Assembly: GCF_040546585.1 (NCBI RefSeq)
Contig: NZ_JBEPOC010000001.1
Coordinates: 3,534,001-3,598,000, forward strand
Source: Marmoricola sp. OAE513
GTDB lineage: Bacteria > Actinomycetota > Actinomycetes > Propionibacteriales > Nocardioidaceae
Direction of reading: 5' to 3'
Length of the DNA: 64,000 bases
The notes under the pieces were generated by a model. The model saw only the letters and a list, made by a program, of their open reading frames with translations. It did no database searches and was not told the DNA's origin. Positions 16,645-24,613 of the stretch are shown piece by piece; position 1 is the stretch's first letter, and each line of letters starts with the position of its first letter. The position numbers and the translations under genes are program-made.

Positions 16645-18102
16645 CTAGGGCAACGCGACGGTGAAGGTTGTGCTGCCGGGTTGCGAACGCACGCTCGCGG
16701 TGCCGCCGTGCGCCTCGGTGATGGCGCTGACCAGCGACAACCCAAGGCCGGCGCCGCCCGAGGCACGGGTACGGCTGCTGTCGCCGCGGGTGAAGCGCTC
16801 GAACGCTGCCTGGCTGATGTCCTCGGGCAGCCCGGGGCCGTCGTCGTGCACGTCGATCTGCACGCCTCCGTCCTCGGCGCGCGCGACTCCGACGGTGACG
16901 GTCGTTCCGGCGGGGGTGTGGTTGCGTGCGTTGTTCAGCAGGTTGGTGACGACCTGGTGCAGCCGGGCGTCGTCCCCGGTCACGGTCACCGGCTCCTCGG
17001 GCAGGTCCAGGCGCCAGTGGTGCTCGGGCGCCAGCACGCGGGCGTCGGCGACCGCCTCGAGGAGCAGGCGGGTCAGGTCGACCTCGTCTCTGGCCAGGGG
17101 CCGCCCTGCGTCGAGACGGGCGAGCAGGAGGAGGTCCTCGACCAGGGCCGACATCCGGCCGGCCTCGGTCTCGACCTTGTTGAGGGCGGTGGACAGCACG
17201 GCCGGGTCGTCCGGCGTACGGCGGGACAGCTCGGCGTACCCGTGGATGGTGGACAACGGGGTGCGCAGCTCGTGCGAGGCGTCGGCGACGAACTGCCGGA
17301 CCTGCTGCTCGCTGCGGTGACGCGCGGCCAGTGCGCTGTCGACGTGGTCGAGCAGCGTGTTGAGGGCGGAGCCGACCTGGCCCACCTCGTTGGCCGAGTC
17401 GGCGAGGCCGGCGTCGACCCGGGTGGTGATCGTGGTCTCCCCGCTGGAGAGGTCCTGGTCGGCGACCTCGCGGGCGGTGTCGGCGACGGCGCGCAGCGGC
17501 CGGAGCTGGTGCCGCACCAAGCCGGTGCCGGCCACCGCCGCGGCCACCACGCCGATCAGCGTGAGCAGTGCGAAGGTGCTGATCAGGCTGCCCAACGTCT
17601 CGTCCATGTCGTCGGTGGGCAGCCCGACGATGCGGATCTCGCCCGTGGGCGAGCGCTCGACCTGGACCCGGTAGGTCTGGCCGAGCACGTCGGTGGAGTG
17701 CGCCTTGCCGTCCTGGGGGATCTTCGCGAGGCGCTTGATCGAGGCGGAGCTCAGGGCTTTGCTGCCCTCCCGGGTGGAGATCCGACCGGCCAGGAGCGTG
17801 GTGGACCCGGTATCGTTGACGGCGGCGAACAACGTGCCGACGAACTGGAGGTTGTTGGTCCCGGCGCCGCCGATCACCGGACCGGGGACACCGCCGGGGG
17901 TGTCGTCGCCCCTGTCGCCGATCTGGAGCGAGGGGCCGGGGCCGCGCCGCATCTGGTCGCGCACCTGGTCGTCGAGGCGGTCGGTGAGGATCCCCCGCAT
18001 CACCAGCGTCGCGCTGAGCGCGACCAGGACGGCGACGAACGCGACCAGGGCGACCGACGTCACCACCAGTCTGCTGGTCAGGCTGCGGGGGACCAGGGTC
18101 AT
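16645..18102 (-). CDS. Sensor histidine kinase (HAMP, HisKA, HATPase_c)
   Basis: 485 residues. TM1 is at ~10-35, an extracytoplasmic sensor at ~36-170, and TM2 at ~172-195. A HAMP linker with LRPLRAVADTAREVA follows, then HisKA with FVADASHELRTPLS (phospho-acceptor His277), and HATPase_c with N-box NLLNNARNHTPAGT and G-boxes DDGPGLPE and GGAGLGLSLV. Begins 10 nt after the response-regulator stop, so the pair is one operon. The sensor domain has no recognisable ligand motif. Architecture resembles actinobacterial TcrY/MprB-like kinases, but the signal is unknown. Confidence 0.94.
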   Translation of the reverse strand: MTLVPRSLTSRLVVTSVALVAFVAVLVALSATLVMRGILTDRLDDQVRDQMRRGPGPSLQIGDRGDDTPGGVPGPVIGGAGTNNLQFVGTLFAAVNDTGSTTLLAGRISTREGSKALSSASIKRLAKIPQDGKAHSTDVLGQTYRVQVERSPTGEIRIVGLPTDDMDETLGSLISTFALLTLIGVVAAAVAGTGLVRHQLRPLRAVADTAREVADQDLSSGETTITTRVDAGLADSANEVGQVGSALNTLLDHVDSALAARHRSEQQVRQFVADASHELRTPLSTIHGYAELSRRTPDDPAVLSTALNKVETEAGRMSALVEDLLLLARLDAGRPLARDEVDLTRLLLEAVADARVLAPEHHWRLDLPEEPVTVTGDDARLHQVVTNLLNNARNHTPAGTTVTVGVARAEDGGVQIDVHDDGPGLPEDISQAAFERFTRGDSSRTRASGGAGLGLSLVSAITEAHGGTASVRSQPGSTTFTVALP

Positions 18103-18112
18103 CGGCGGACCT

Positions 18113-18841
18113 TCACTCGGCCGGCTTCAGGACGTAGCCGGCGCCGCGCATGGTGTGGATCATCGGCTCACGTCCGGCGTCGACCTTCTTGCGCAGGTAG
18201 GAGATGTACAGCTCGACCACGTTGGCCTGCCCGCCGAAATCGTAGTTCCACACGCGGTCGAGGATCTGCGCCTTCGACAGCACGCGCTTCGGGTTGCGCA
18301 TCAGGTAGCGCAGCAGCTCGAACTCGGTGGCTGTCAGGGCGATCGCCGTACCGGCCCGGGCGACCTCGTGGCTGTCCTCGTTGAGGACCAGGTCGCCGAC
18401 CGAGAGCACCGAGTCGGTAGCGGTCTGCTGGGCGCCGGCGCGTCGCATCAGCGCCCGCAGCCGGGCCACGACCTCCTCCAGCGAGAACGGCTTGGTCACG
18501 TAGTCGTCGCCGCCCGCCGTCAGGCCGGCAATTCGGTCCTCGACAGCGTCCTTGGCGGTCAGGAACAGCACCGGTACGTCGTTGGCGTCGGCGCGCACGC
18601 GGCGCAGCACCTCCATGCCGTCGAAGTCCGGGAGCATCATGTCCAGGACGATCGAGTCCGGGGCGAACGCGCGCGCGGCCGCCACCGCCTTGGAGCCGGA
18701 CAACGCGACCTCGACCTCCCAGCCCTCGTAGCGCAGCGCCATCCGGAGGAGCTCGGCGATGTTGGCCTCGTCGTCGACGACGAGGACGCGCAGGGGGCTG
18801 CCGTCGAGGCGGGTCAGCTCGGGGCCACGTGCAGTGCTCAT
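18113..18841 (-). CDS. OmpR/PhoB-family response regulator
   Basis: 242 residues. Receiver domain ~18-130 with acidic pair VVDDE, phospho-acceptor Asp67 (IVLDMMLPD), Thr in FLTAK and Lys in TKPF. Winged-helix domain ~145-240 with TATEFELLRYLMRNP and VVELYISYLRKK. First gene of the operon with the downstream kinase. A CTGTGA direct repeat with 11-bp period (18886-18902) in the upstream divergent region is the right kind of site for this protein and suggests autoregulation and control of the divergent membrane protein gene. Confidence 0.94.
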   Translation of the reverse strand: MSTARGPELTRLDGSPLRVLVVDDEANIAELLRMALRYEGWEVEVALSGSKAVAAARAFAPDSIVLDMMLPDFDGMEVLRRVRADANDVPVLFLTAKDAVEDRIAGLTAGGDDYVTKPFSLEEVVARLRALMRRAGAQQTATDSVLSVGDLVLNEDSHEVARAGTAIALTATEFELLRYLMRNPKRVLSKAQILDRVWNYDFGGQANVVELYISYLRKKVDAGREPMIHTMRGAGYVLKPAE

Positions 18842-18885
18842 GGGACCACCCTGGACCGGCTGTGTCGTGATTCGCCATGGTTTGG

Positions 18886-18902
18886 CTGTGAGAAACCTGT
18901 GA
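18886..18902. promoter_or_regulatory. Direct repeat CTGTGA-N5-CTGTGA, candidate response-regulator box
   Basis: CTGTGA at 18886-18891 and 18897-18902, 11 bp start to start, which is the spacing PhoB/OmpR-type regulators recognise in tandem. Lies 45 bp upstream of the response-regulator gene and 55 bp upstream of the divergent gene at 18958. Confidence 0.45.
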
Positions 18903-18957
18903 ACGAATTCCTAGGTTCTCCTGGCCGGGTCACAGCCCTCTGACAGGGAGGTCCCGG

Positions 18958-19455
18958 ATGCTGGATCGCATGGCAGACAACGAGACACCTGACGAGACCC
19001 CGGCCGAGGTGCCCACCGACGGACCCGGGGATGCGAACGACGAACCGACCACGGTGAACGAGGCCGTGGCGGCTCCACCGACAGAACCTGCACCTGCACC
19101 TGCTCCCGCTGACCCGCGCCTGCGTGACCGGGTCTTCTCCCTCCGCGCCCTGGTGGCCGTCGGGGTGGCGACCCTGCTCCTCGGCGGGGCCGGCGGTGCC
19201 GCGATCGTGGCGGCGACCTCCGAGGACCACGGCGACGTACGTCGTGTCGGTCGGTTCGCCGACGGGCCGGGACGCGACGGGCGGTTCCCCGGTGGGCCGG
19301 GGTTCAACGGTCCGGGGTTCAACGGCCCTGGCTCCCGCGGCGGCGGCAACGACGGGCCGCTGCAACAGCGGGGTCAGGACGGCAGCCAGGGTGGCGGCCA
19401 GAGCGACCAGCAGAACGGGAACCAGAACGCCCCGGACGACGAGACCCCGGGCTGA
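18958..19455 (+). CDS. Single-pass membrane protein with Gly/Asn/Gln-rich tail, unknown function
   Basis: 165 residues from ATG 18958 (GGGAGG 7 nt upstream). Residues 1-58 are acidic and Pro/Ala-rich (cytoplasmic). One hydrophobic helix lies at about 63-85 (LRALVAVGVATLLLGGAGG), and the rest is an extracellular low-complexity tail with repeated GPGFN, GGG and QN-rich segments. No family recognised. The divergent arrangement with the two-component system and the CTGTGA box between them make it a likely target gene. A strong hairpin follows. Confidence 0.75.
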   Translation: MLDRMADNETPDETPAEVPTDGPGDANDEPTTVNEAVAAPPTEPAPAPAPADPRLRDRVFSLRALVAVGVATLLLGGAGGAAIVAATSEDHGDVRRVGRFADGPGRDGRFPGGPGFNGPGFNGPGSRGGGNDGPLQQRGQDGSQGGGQSDQQNGNQNAPDDETPG

Positions 19456-19482
19456 CCGCACCCGATCAGTTCCCGGCCGGAG

Positions 19483-19518
19483 ACAGGCCCACGCCGCTAT
19501 CCAGTGGCGTGGGCCTGT
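19483..19518. terminator. Strong hairpin between membrane protein gene and hrpA
   Basis: Perfect 13-bp arms ACAGGCCCACGCC (19483-19495) and GGCGTGGGCCTGT (19506-19518) with a 10-nt loop. No long T-run follows, so either a terminator of the GC-rich actinobacterial kind or a processing structure. Confidence 0.65.
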
Positions 19519-19543
19519 TGCCGTTGGGGAGAATGGCGGGGTT

Positions 19544-22500
19544 GTGCGCATCCATTTCCCTGCCGAGCTCCCGGTCTCGGCCCGCCGTGGCGACATCGCC
19601 GTCGCCGTCCGGGACCACCAGGTGGTCATCGTCGCGGGGGAGACCGGCTCGGGGAAGACGACCCAGCTGCCGAAGATCTGTCTCGAGCTCGGCCGCGGCG
19701 TCGGGGGCCGTGACGGCAAGCTGATCGGGCACACGCAACCGCGACGCATCGCCGCGCGCAGCGTGGCCGAGCGGATCGCCGATGAGCTCGGGACCGATCT
19801 CGGTGACGTGATCGGCTACCAGGTGCGGTTCACCGACAAGACCTCGTCGGCCGGGCGGGTGAAGGTGATGACCGACGGCATCCTGCTCGCCGAGCTGCAG
19901 CACGACCGCGACCTGCAGCGCTACGACACGATCATCATCGACGAGGCTCACGAGCGGAGCCTCAACATCGACTTCATCCTCGGGTACCTCAAGCGGTTGC
20001 TGCCGCGACGCCCGGACCTCAAGGTGATCATCACCTCGGCCACCATCGACCCCGAACGGTTCGCCGAGCACTTCGCGGCGGCGGACGGTACGCCGGCGCC
20101 GATCATCGAGGTCTCCGGCCGCACCTACCCGGTCGAGATCCGCTACCGGCCGCTGGTCGAGCAGCAGGAGGAAGACGAGGACGGCGAGGTCGTGGTCCGC
20201 GACCAGACCGAGGCCATCGTCGCGGCCGTCGACGAGCTCCGGGCCGAGATCGACGGCGACATCCTCGTGTTCCTCCCCGGCGAGCGCGAGATCCGCGACA
20301 CCGAGGACGTCCTGCGCAAGCGCTCGGAGGGCCCGCGCGGGTTCGACGTCGTACCGCTGTACTCCCGGCTGTCGGCTGCTGAGCAGCACCGCGTCTTCGA
20401 GCGGCACTCGCGGCGCCGGGTAGTCCTGGCCACCAACGTGGCGGAGACGTCGCTGACCGTTCCGGGCATCACCGCCGTGATCGACACCGGCGTGGCCCGG
20501 ATCAGCCGCTACTCGGTGCGCACCAAGGTGCAGCGCCTGCCGATCGAGCCGATCAGCCAGGCCTCGGCCAACCAGCGGTCGGGGCGCTGCGGTCGCGTCG
20601 AGGCCGGCATCGCGATCCGGTTGTACTCCGAGGAGGACTTTGAGAGCCGTCCCGAGTTCACCGAGCCGGAGATCCTGCGCACGACGCTGGCGAGCGTCAT
20701 CCTGCAGATGACCTCGCTCGGCCTCGGCGACGTCGGACGGTTCCCGTTCGTCGAGCCGCCGGACCCGCGCAACGTCCGCGCCGGCAAGACGCTGCTGGAG
20801 GAGCTCGGCGCGATCTCGGCCGGTTCGGGTCGCGATTCCCGGCCCCGGCTGACCCGCGTCGGCCGCGCCCTCGCCCGGCTGCCGATCGATCCGCAGCTGG
20901 GCCGGATGCTGCTCGAGGCCGACCGCCTCGGGTGCCTGCGCGACGTGCTGGTGATCGCGTCGGCGCTCTCGATCCAGGACCCGCGAGAACGTCCCGTGGA
21001 CGCGCAGGCGAAGGCGGACGAGAAGCACAGCCGCTTCCGCGACCAGCGCTCGGACTTCATGGCGTGGTTGAACCTGTGGGACCACCTCCGGGAGAACCAG
21101 AAGGCTCTGGGGTCCAGCGCGTTCCGACGGATGTGCCGTTCGGAGTACCTCAACTACGTCCGGGTCCGGGAGTGGCAGGATTTCGAGAGCCAGCTGCGCC
21201 AGGTCGCCAAGCAGGTCGGTCTGAAGGTCGGCAAGCCCTCCGAGCCGGGGGTGCACGCCGAGGACCAGATCCACCAGGCGCTGCTCACCGGGTTGCTGTC
21301 GCACATCGGCCTGCGCGACGCCGACCGGCGCGACTACCTCGGCGCGCGGGGCACCCGGTTCTCGGTCTTCCCGGGATCGGGGCTGTTCAAGAAGCAGCCC
21401 GACTTCATCATCGCCGCCGAGCTCGTCGAGACCTCCCGGCTCTGGGGGCGGCAGTGTGCAGCGGTCGACCCGCTCTGGGTCGAGCGGGCAGCGGCGCACC
21501 TGGTCTCCCGCACGTGGTCGGAGCCGCACTGGTCGAAGAAGCGCGCTGCGGTGATGGCCCACGAGCGGGTCACCCTGTACGGCGTCCCGCTGGTCGCCGA
21601 CCGGTTGATCAACTACGGCAAGCACGACCAGGCGCTGGCGCGTGAGCTGTTCCTGCGGCACGCGCTGGTCTACGGCGAGTGGCACTCGCGGCACCGCTTC
21701 CTGGCGACCAACCGCGAGCTGCTCGAGCAGGCCGAGGAGCTCGAGCACCGGGCACGGCGCCGCGACCTGGTCGTCGACGAGCACACGCTCTTCGACTTCT
21801 ACGACGCCCGCGTCCCGGCAGACGTCGTCTCGGGCGCGCACTTCGACGGGTGGTGGAAGCAGGCGCGCCGCGAGAACCCGGACCTGCTGACCTTCGACCC
21901 GGCGATGCTGCTGCACGAGACGGCCGCCGAGGTCACCGCGCGCGACTTCCCCGACCTGTGGCAGGAGGGGGCGACGGAGTTCCCGCTGGCCTACCACTTC
22001 GAGCCGGGATCGGCACAGGACGGGGTCCGGATCGACGTACCGCTGGCGACCCTGAACCACCTCGGAGCCGGTGCGTTCAGCTGGCACGTTCCCGGGTTGC
22101 GCGAGGAGCTCGTGATCGCGCTGCTCCGGTCGCTGCCGAAGGCCCTGCGGGTGAACTTCGTGCCGGCGCCGAACGTGGCCAAGGGGTTCCTCGCTGCCGT
22201 CCCGCCAGGGGAGGAGGCGCTGACCGACGCCCTGACCCGGCACCTGCGTGCTCTCACCGGCGTCGCGGTGCCTGCCGAGGCGTGGGACTGGGAGAAGGTG
22301 CCCGAGCACCTGAAGCCGTCGTTCCGGATCGTCGACGAGAGCGGGGCCGTGCTGGGTGAGGGCAAGGACCTGGAGGCGCTGAAGCGTCCGCTGCGGGCGT
22401 CCTTCGACGAGGCGATGGCGGGAGCGGCCGCCGAGTCGGGGATGACCGCCACCGGACAGCGGAGCTGGACCTTCGGGACCATCGAGCCCTCGTTCCGCCA

Positions 22501-23287
22501 GGTCCGCGCCGGCCACGAGGTCCGCGGGTTCCCGGCACTGGTCGACGAGGGCACGACGGTGGGTCTCCAGGTGTTCGCCACCGAGGCCGAGCAGGAAGCG
22601 CAGCACCTGCGCGGCGTACGGCGGCTGCTGATGCTCGCGATCCCGGCACCCGACCTCGAGGTCGGCCTGGACAACGTCACCAAGCTGACGCTCGCCAGCT
22701 CGCCGTACCCCAACGTGAAGGCGTTGCTGGCCGACTGCGTGCTGGCCGCGTTCGGCGACCTGACCGAACCGGTGCGCGACGAGGCTGCCTTCGACGCGCT
22801 CGTCTCCCGGGTGCGCGCCGTCGTGGCCGACCAGGCGCTGGGAGTGCGCGGTCTGGTGCTCCGGATCCTCACCGAGGCCCGGGAGACCGACAAGCTGCTG
22901 CACGGTCGGGTCGACATGGCGGTGCTCGCGTCGATGAACGACATGCGTCAGCACTACGGCCGCCTGCTGGCCCCCGGCTTTGTGAGCGAGGCCGGGACCA
23001 CTCAGCTGCGCGAGGTCCCGCGCTACCTGGCCGCACTCAACGAGCGGTACCGGCGGTTGCCCGAGTCACCGGCCAAGGATCTCGAGCGGATGTCGCGGGT
23101 CGCGGAATTCCAGAACGGGCTCGAGCAGCGGCTCGCCGCGCTCCCGCCGGGGCGTCCGCCGGGTCTCGCGCTGGAGCGCCTGCGCTGGCTCATCGAGGAG
23201 TACCGGGTCTCGCTGTGGGCCCAGCAGCTCGGCACCAAGCAGACCGTCTCCGACACCCGTCTGCGCGCCGCCATGAACGACACCTAG
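19544..23287 (+). CDS. hrpA: ATP-dependent RNA helicase HrpA
   Basis: 1247 residues from GTG 19544. DEAH helicase core: Walker A GETGSGKTT (32-40), motif Ia QPRRIAA, motif II DEAH (IIIDEAHERSLNIDF), motif III SATID, motif V ATNVAETSLTVPGI and motif VI QRSGRCGR. These are followed by the ratchet/OB-fold region and a long C-terminal HrpA-specific extension (~600 residues). The length and order match bacterial HrpA, which unwinds mRNA and resolves stalled ribosomes. Monocistronic, with a hairpin upstream and repeat array B starting immediately after the TAG stop. Confidence 0.94.
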   Translation: MRIHFPAELPVSARRGDIAVAVRDHQVVIVAGETGSGKTTQLPKICLELGRGVGGRDGKLIGHTQPRRIAARSVAERIADELGTDLGDVIGYQVRFTDKTSSAGRVKVMTDGILLAELQHDRDLQRYDTIIIDEAHERSLNIDFILGYLKRLLPRRPDLKVIITSATIDPERFAEHFAAADGTPAPIIEVSGRTYPVEIRYRPLVEQQEEDEDGEVVVRDQTEAIVAAVDELRAEIDGDILVFLPGEREIRDTEDVLRKRSEGPRGFDVVPLYSRLSAAEQHRVFERHSRRRVVLATNVAETSLTVPGITAVIDTGVARISRYSVRTKVQRLPIEPISQASANQRSGRCGRVEAGIAIRLYSEEDFESRPEFTEPEILRTTLASVILQMTSLGLGDVGRFPFVEPPDPRNVRAGKTLLEELGAISAGSGRDSRPRLTRVGRALARLPIDPQLGRMLLEADRLGCLRDVLVIASALSIQDPRERPVDAQAKADEKHSRFRDQRSDFMAWLNLWDHLRENQKALGSSAFRRMCRSEYLNYVRVREWQDFESQLRQVAKQVGLKVGKPSEPGVHAEDQIHQALLTGLLSHIGLRDADRRDYLGARGTRFSVFPGSGLFKKQPDFIIAAELVETSRLWGRQCAAVDPLWVERAAAHLVSRTWSEPHWSKKRAAVMAHERVTLYGVPLVADRLINYGKHDQALARELFLRHALVYGEWHSRHRFLATNRELLEQAEELEHRARRRDLVVDEHTLFDFYDARVPADVVSGAHFDGWWKQARRENPDLLTFDPAMLLHETAAEVTARDFPDLWQEGATEFPLAYHFEPGSAQDGVRIDVPLATLNHLGAGAFSWHVPGLREELVIALLRSLPKALRVNFVPAPNVAKGFLAAVPPGEEALTDALTRHLRALTGVAVPAEAWDWEKVPEHLKPSFRIVDESGAVLGEGKDLEALKRPLRASFDEAMAGAAAESGMTATGQRSWTFGTIEPSFRQVRAGHEVRGFPALVDEGTTVGLQVFATEAEQEAQHLRGVRRLLMLAIPAPDLEVGLDNVTKLTLASSPYPNVKALLADCVLAAFGDLTEPVRDEAAFDALVSRVRAVVADQALGVRGLVLRILTEARETDKLLHGRVDMAVLASMNDMRQHYGRLLAPGFVSEAGTTQLREVPRYLAALNERYRRLPESPAKDLERMSRVAEFQNGLEQRLAALPPGRPPGLALERLRWLIEEYRVSLWAQQLGTKQTVSDTRLRAAMNDT

Positions 23288-23605
23288 GCCGAGAGGTCAC
23301 AGATGTCCCGCCCGCGGTCGCCGAGAGGTCTCAGATGTCCCGTCCGCGGTCGCCGAGAGGTCTCAGATGTCCCGTCCGCGGTCGCCGAGAGGTCTCAGAT
23401 GTCCCGCCCGCGGTCGCCGAGAGGTCTCAGATGTCCCGCCCGCGGTCGCCGAGAGGTCTCAGACGTCTCGCGGGCGGACTCGAGTCCGTACATGCGTGAC
23501 CTCTCGACGCGTTGACGTGAGGCACCCGGGCCCTCTCGGCCCACTGAGGTGGGACATCTGGGCCCTCTCGGCGCACTGAGGTGGGACATCTGGGCCCTCT
23601 CGGCG
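23288..23605. repeat. Repeat array B: 32-bp-period units, 6 direct then 4 inverted
   Basis: Direct units start at 23288, 23320, 23352, 23384, 23416 and 23448 (the last degenerate), each GCCGAGAGGTC(A/T)CA then GATGTCCCG and a CCCGCGGTC linker. Inverted units carry CTCTCG at 23501, 23533, 23565 and 23597, again exactly 32 bp apart, with a different linker (CCACTGAGGT). The centre of the dyad holds a 14-bp palindrome CGGACTCGAGTCCG (23474-23487). Fills the entire gap between hrpA and the convergent PemK-like gene. 32 is not a multiple of 3, so it is unlikely to be coding. No CRISPR-like unique spacers. Confidence 0.93.
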
Positions 23606-23614
23606 TCGGGTGGG

Positions 23615-23974
23615 TCAGCGGTAGCGCCGGCTCGCGCGCAGCACCTCGTCGAACAGGGCGGCGTCGAGCTCGGCGCCGTTGCGGCGCACGTCGTAGATGC
23701 TCACGGTCAGGACCCGGTTGAGCTGGACCTCGCTGCTGCGGTCCTGCCGGTCCCAGGCACCGGCGCCGAGATCCATCCAGACCTGGTTGCGGCGCTGCTG
23801 GTCGGTCCGGCTGCGCAGTGGGAGCGCCGTCAGCCGGGCGCCGTCGACGGCGAGCACGAGGACCGGACGGTCCTTGCCCTCGCGCGAGCCCTCCTCGAAC
23901 GGGACCCAGGTCCAGACGACCTCACCCGGGTACGGGCGACCGTCGACGGCCGGGTTGTACGGCGGCCGGGTCAG
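23615..23974 (-). CDS. PemK/MazF-like protein, second copy, probable CTG start
   Basis: Frame of ~119 residues clearly paralogous to the upstream gene: shared PGEVVWTWVPFEE / PGEVCWAWVPFEE, GKDRPVLV, W-DRQ-SEVQLNRVL. No ATG/GTG/TTG exists in frame before this homologous start region. The first usable codon is CTG at 23974, which overlaps the upstream TGA as CTGA, mimicking the usual ATGA coupling. From the first GTG (23857) the protein would lose the whole N-terminal strand, so CTG initiation or reinitiation is the best reading. MazF/PemK proteins are usually mRNA interferases. No antitoxin is adjacent, so toxicity is doubtful. Confidence 0.7.
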   Translation of the reverse strand: MTRPPYNPAVDGRPYPGEVVWTWVPFEEGSREGKDRPVLVLAVDGARLTALPLRSRTDQQRRNQVWMDLGAGAWDRQDRSSEVQLNRVLTVSIYDVRRNGAELDAALFDEVLRASRRYR

Positions 23975-24417
23975 GACGTCGCCTCGGGCAGGTACGGCGT
24001 CGCCGCCGCGATGACGGCGTCGAAGATCGGGCGCGGCAGCGCACCGCCCTCACGCCGTACGGTCTTCACGTCGAGCTGGAGAACGCGGTTGAGGCGGACC
24101 TCGCTCGGGCGGCGCTGCCGGTCCCAGTCGCCGGTCCCGATGTCCATCCAGAAGCGGCCCTCGCGGGCCTGGTGGTCGGCGTCGCGGTCGTGGTCCTTGC
24201 TGGTCAGCGGCAACGCGATCACGGTGCTCCCGTAGATCGCGATCACCAGCACCGGCCGGTCCTTGCCCTGGCTGGCGTCCTCCTCGAAGGGCACCCACGC
24301 CCAGCAGACCTCGCCCGGGTCCGGGCGACCGTTGCGGCGTGGTGCGTAGGTCGTCGTGAGGCGTGGCGTGCGCCGAGCCAGGCTGCGCCGGAAGAACTGC
24401 ACGATGCGTGATGCCAT
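23971..24417 (-). CDS. PemK/MazF-like toxin-fold protein
   Basis: 148 residues. A basic N-terminal extension (RIVQFFRRSLARR) is followed by a PemK/MazF-like domain: PGEVCWAWVPFEED as the first strand (normally P-G-x-(V/I)-x-x-V), GKDRPVLVIAIYGSTVIALPL as the strand pair lining the active site, and PSEVRLNRVLQLD matching the conserved S-x-V-x-x-x-x-(I/L) segment. TAGCGT 7 nt before the ATG makes it leaderless. Tandem with the second copy; neither has an upstream antitoxin ORF, and the upstream 196 bp hold no gene. It may be a housekeeping homologue rather than a toxin. Confidence 0.75.
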   Translation of the reverse strand: MASRIVQFFRRSLARRTPRLTTTYAPRRNGRPDPGEVCWAWVPFEEDASQGKDRPVLVIAIYGSTVIALPLTSKDHDRDADHQAREGRFWMDIGTGDWDRQRRPSEVRLNRVLQLDVKTVRREGGALPRPIFDAVIAAATPYLPEATS

Positions 24418-24424
24418 GGCCGGA

Positions 24425-24430
24425 ACGCTA
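24425..24430 (-). promoter_or_regulatory. -10 box, leaderless start of PemK-like pair
   Basis: TAGCGT on the minus strand ends 7 nt before ATG 24417. Confidence 0.45.
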
Positions 24431-24516
24431 GTCGAGTTCGCGACGCCGGTGGGCGGTCGGCCCCACAGCGACGATGACCCCGGGCGCGCCGGGCCGGGAG
24501 CGCCTCACGGCGCGTG

Positions 24517-24538
24517 GCCGCTCGAAGCGGCTATTTTT
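24517..24538 (+). terminator. Intrinsic terminator without an obvious upstream gene on this strand
   Basis: GCCGCT (24517-24522), loop CGA, AGCGGC (24526-24531), then TATTTTT (24532-24538): a textbook plus-strand terminator. The flanking genes are all on the minus strand, so on the plus strand it ends a transcript with no visible gene. On the minus strand it is a hairpin downstream of the 24614 gene. Confidence 0.5.
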
Positions 24539-24613
24539 AGGTCCCGGGGCTGCCACGGCCCGGCGCTCTGCAATTCTAACCGGCGTGAGGTTGCGCCGCT
24601 GGTTTACCCGTCC

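Noticed and set aside
19466-22954. 1162-residue antisense frame opposite hrpA
   Set aside because: High-GC shadow ORF rich in Arg/Gly/Pro/His; the plus strand carries all helicase motifs.
23288-23605. CRISPR array
   Set aside because: The unit is 32 bp in total, with linkers nearly identical within each arm, and orientation flips mid-array. There are no unique spacers, no leader and no cas genes.
23615-24417. Classical toxin-antitoxin locus
   Set aside because: Both genes encode PemK/MazF-like folds. No antitoxin-like ORF (AbrB, RHH or HTH) precedes or follows either one, so a TA system is not supported.
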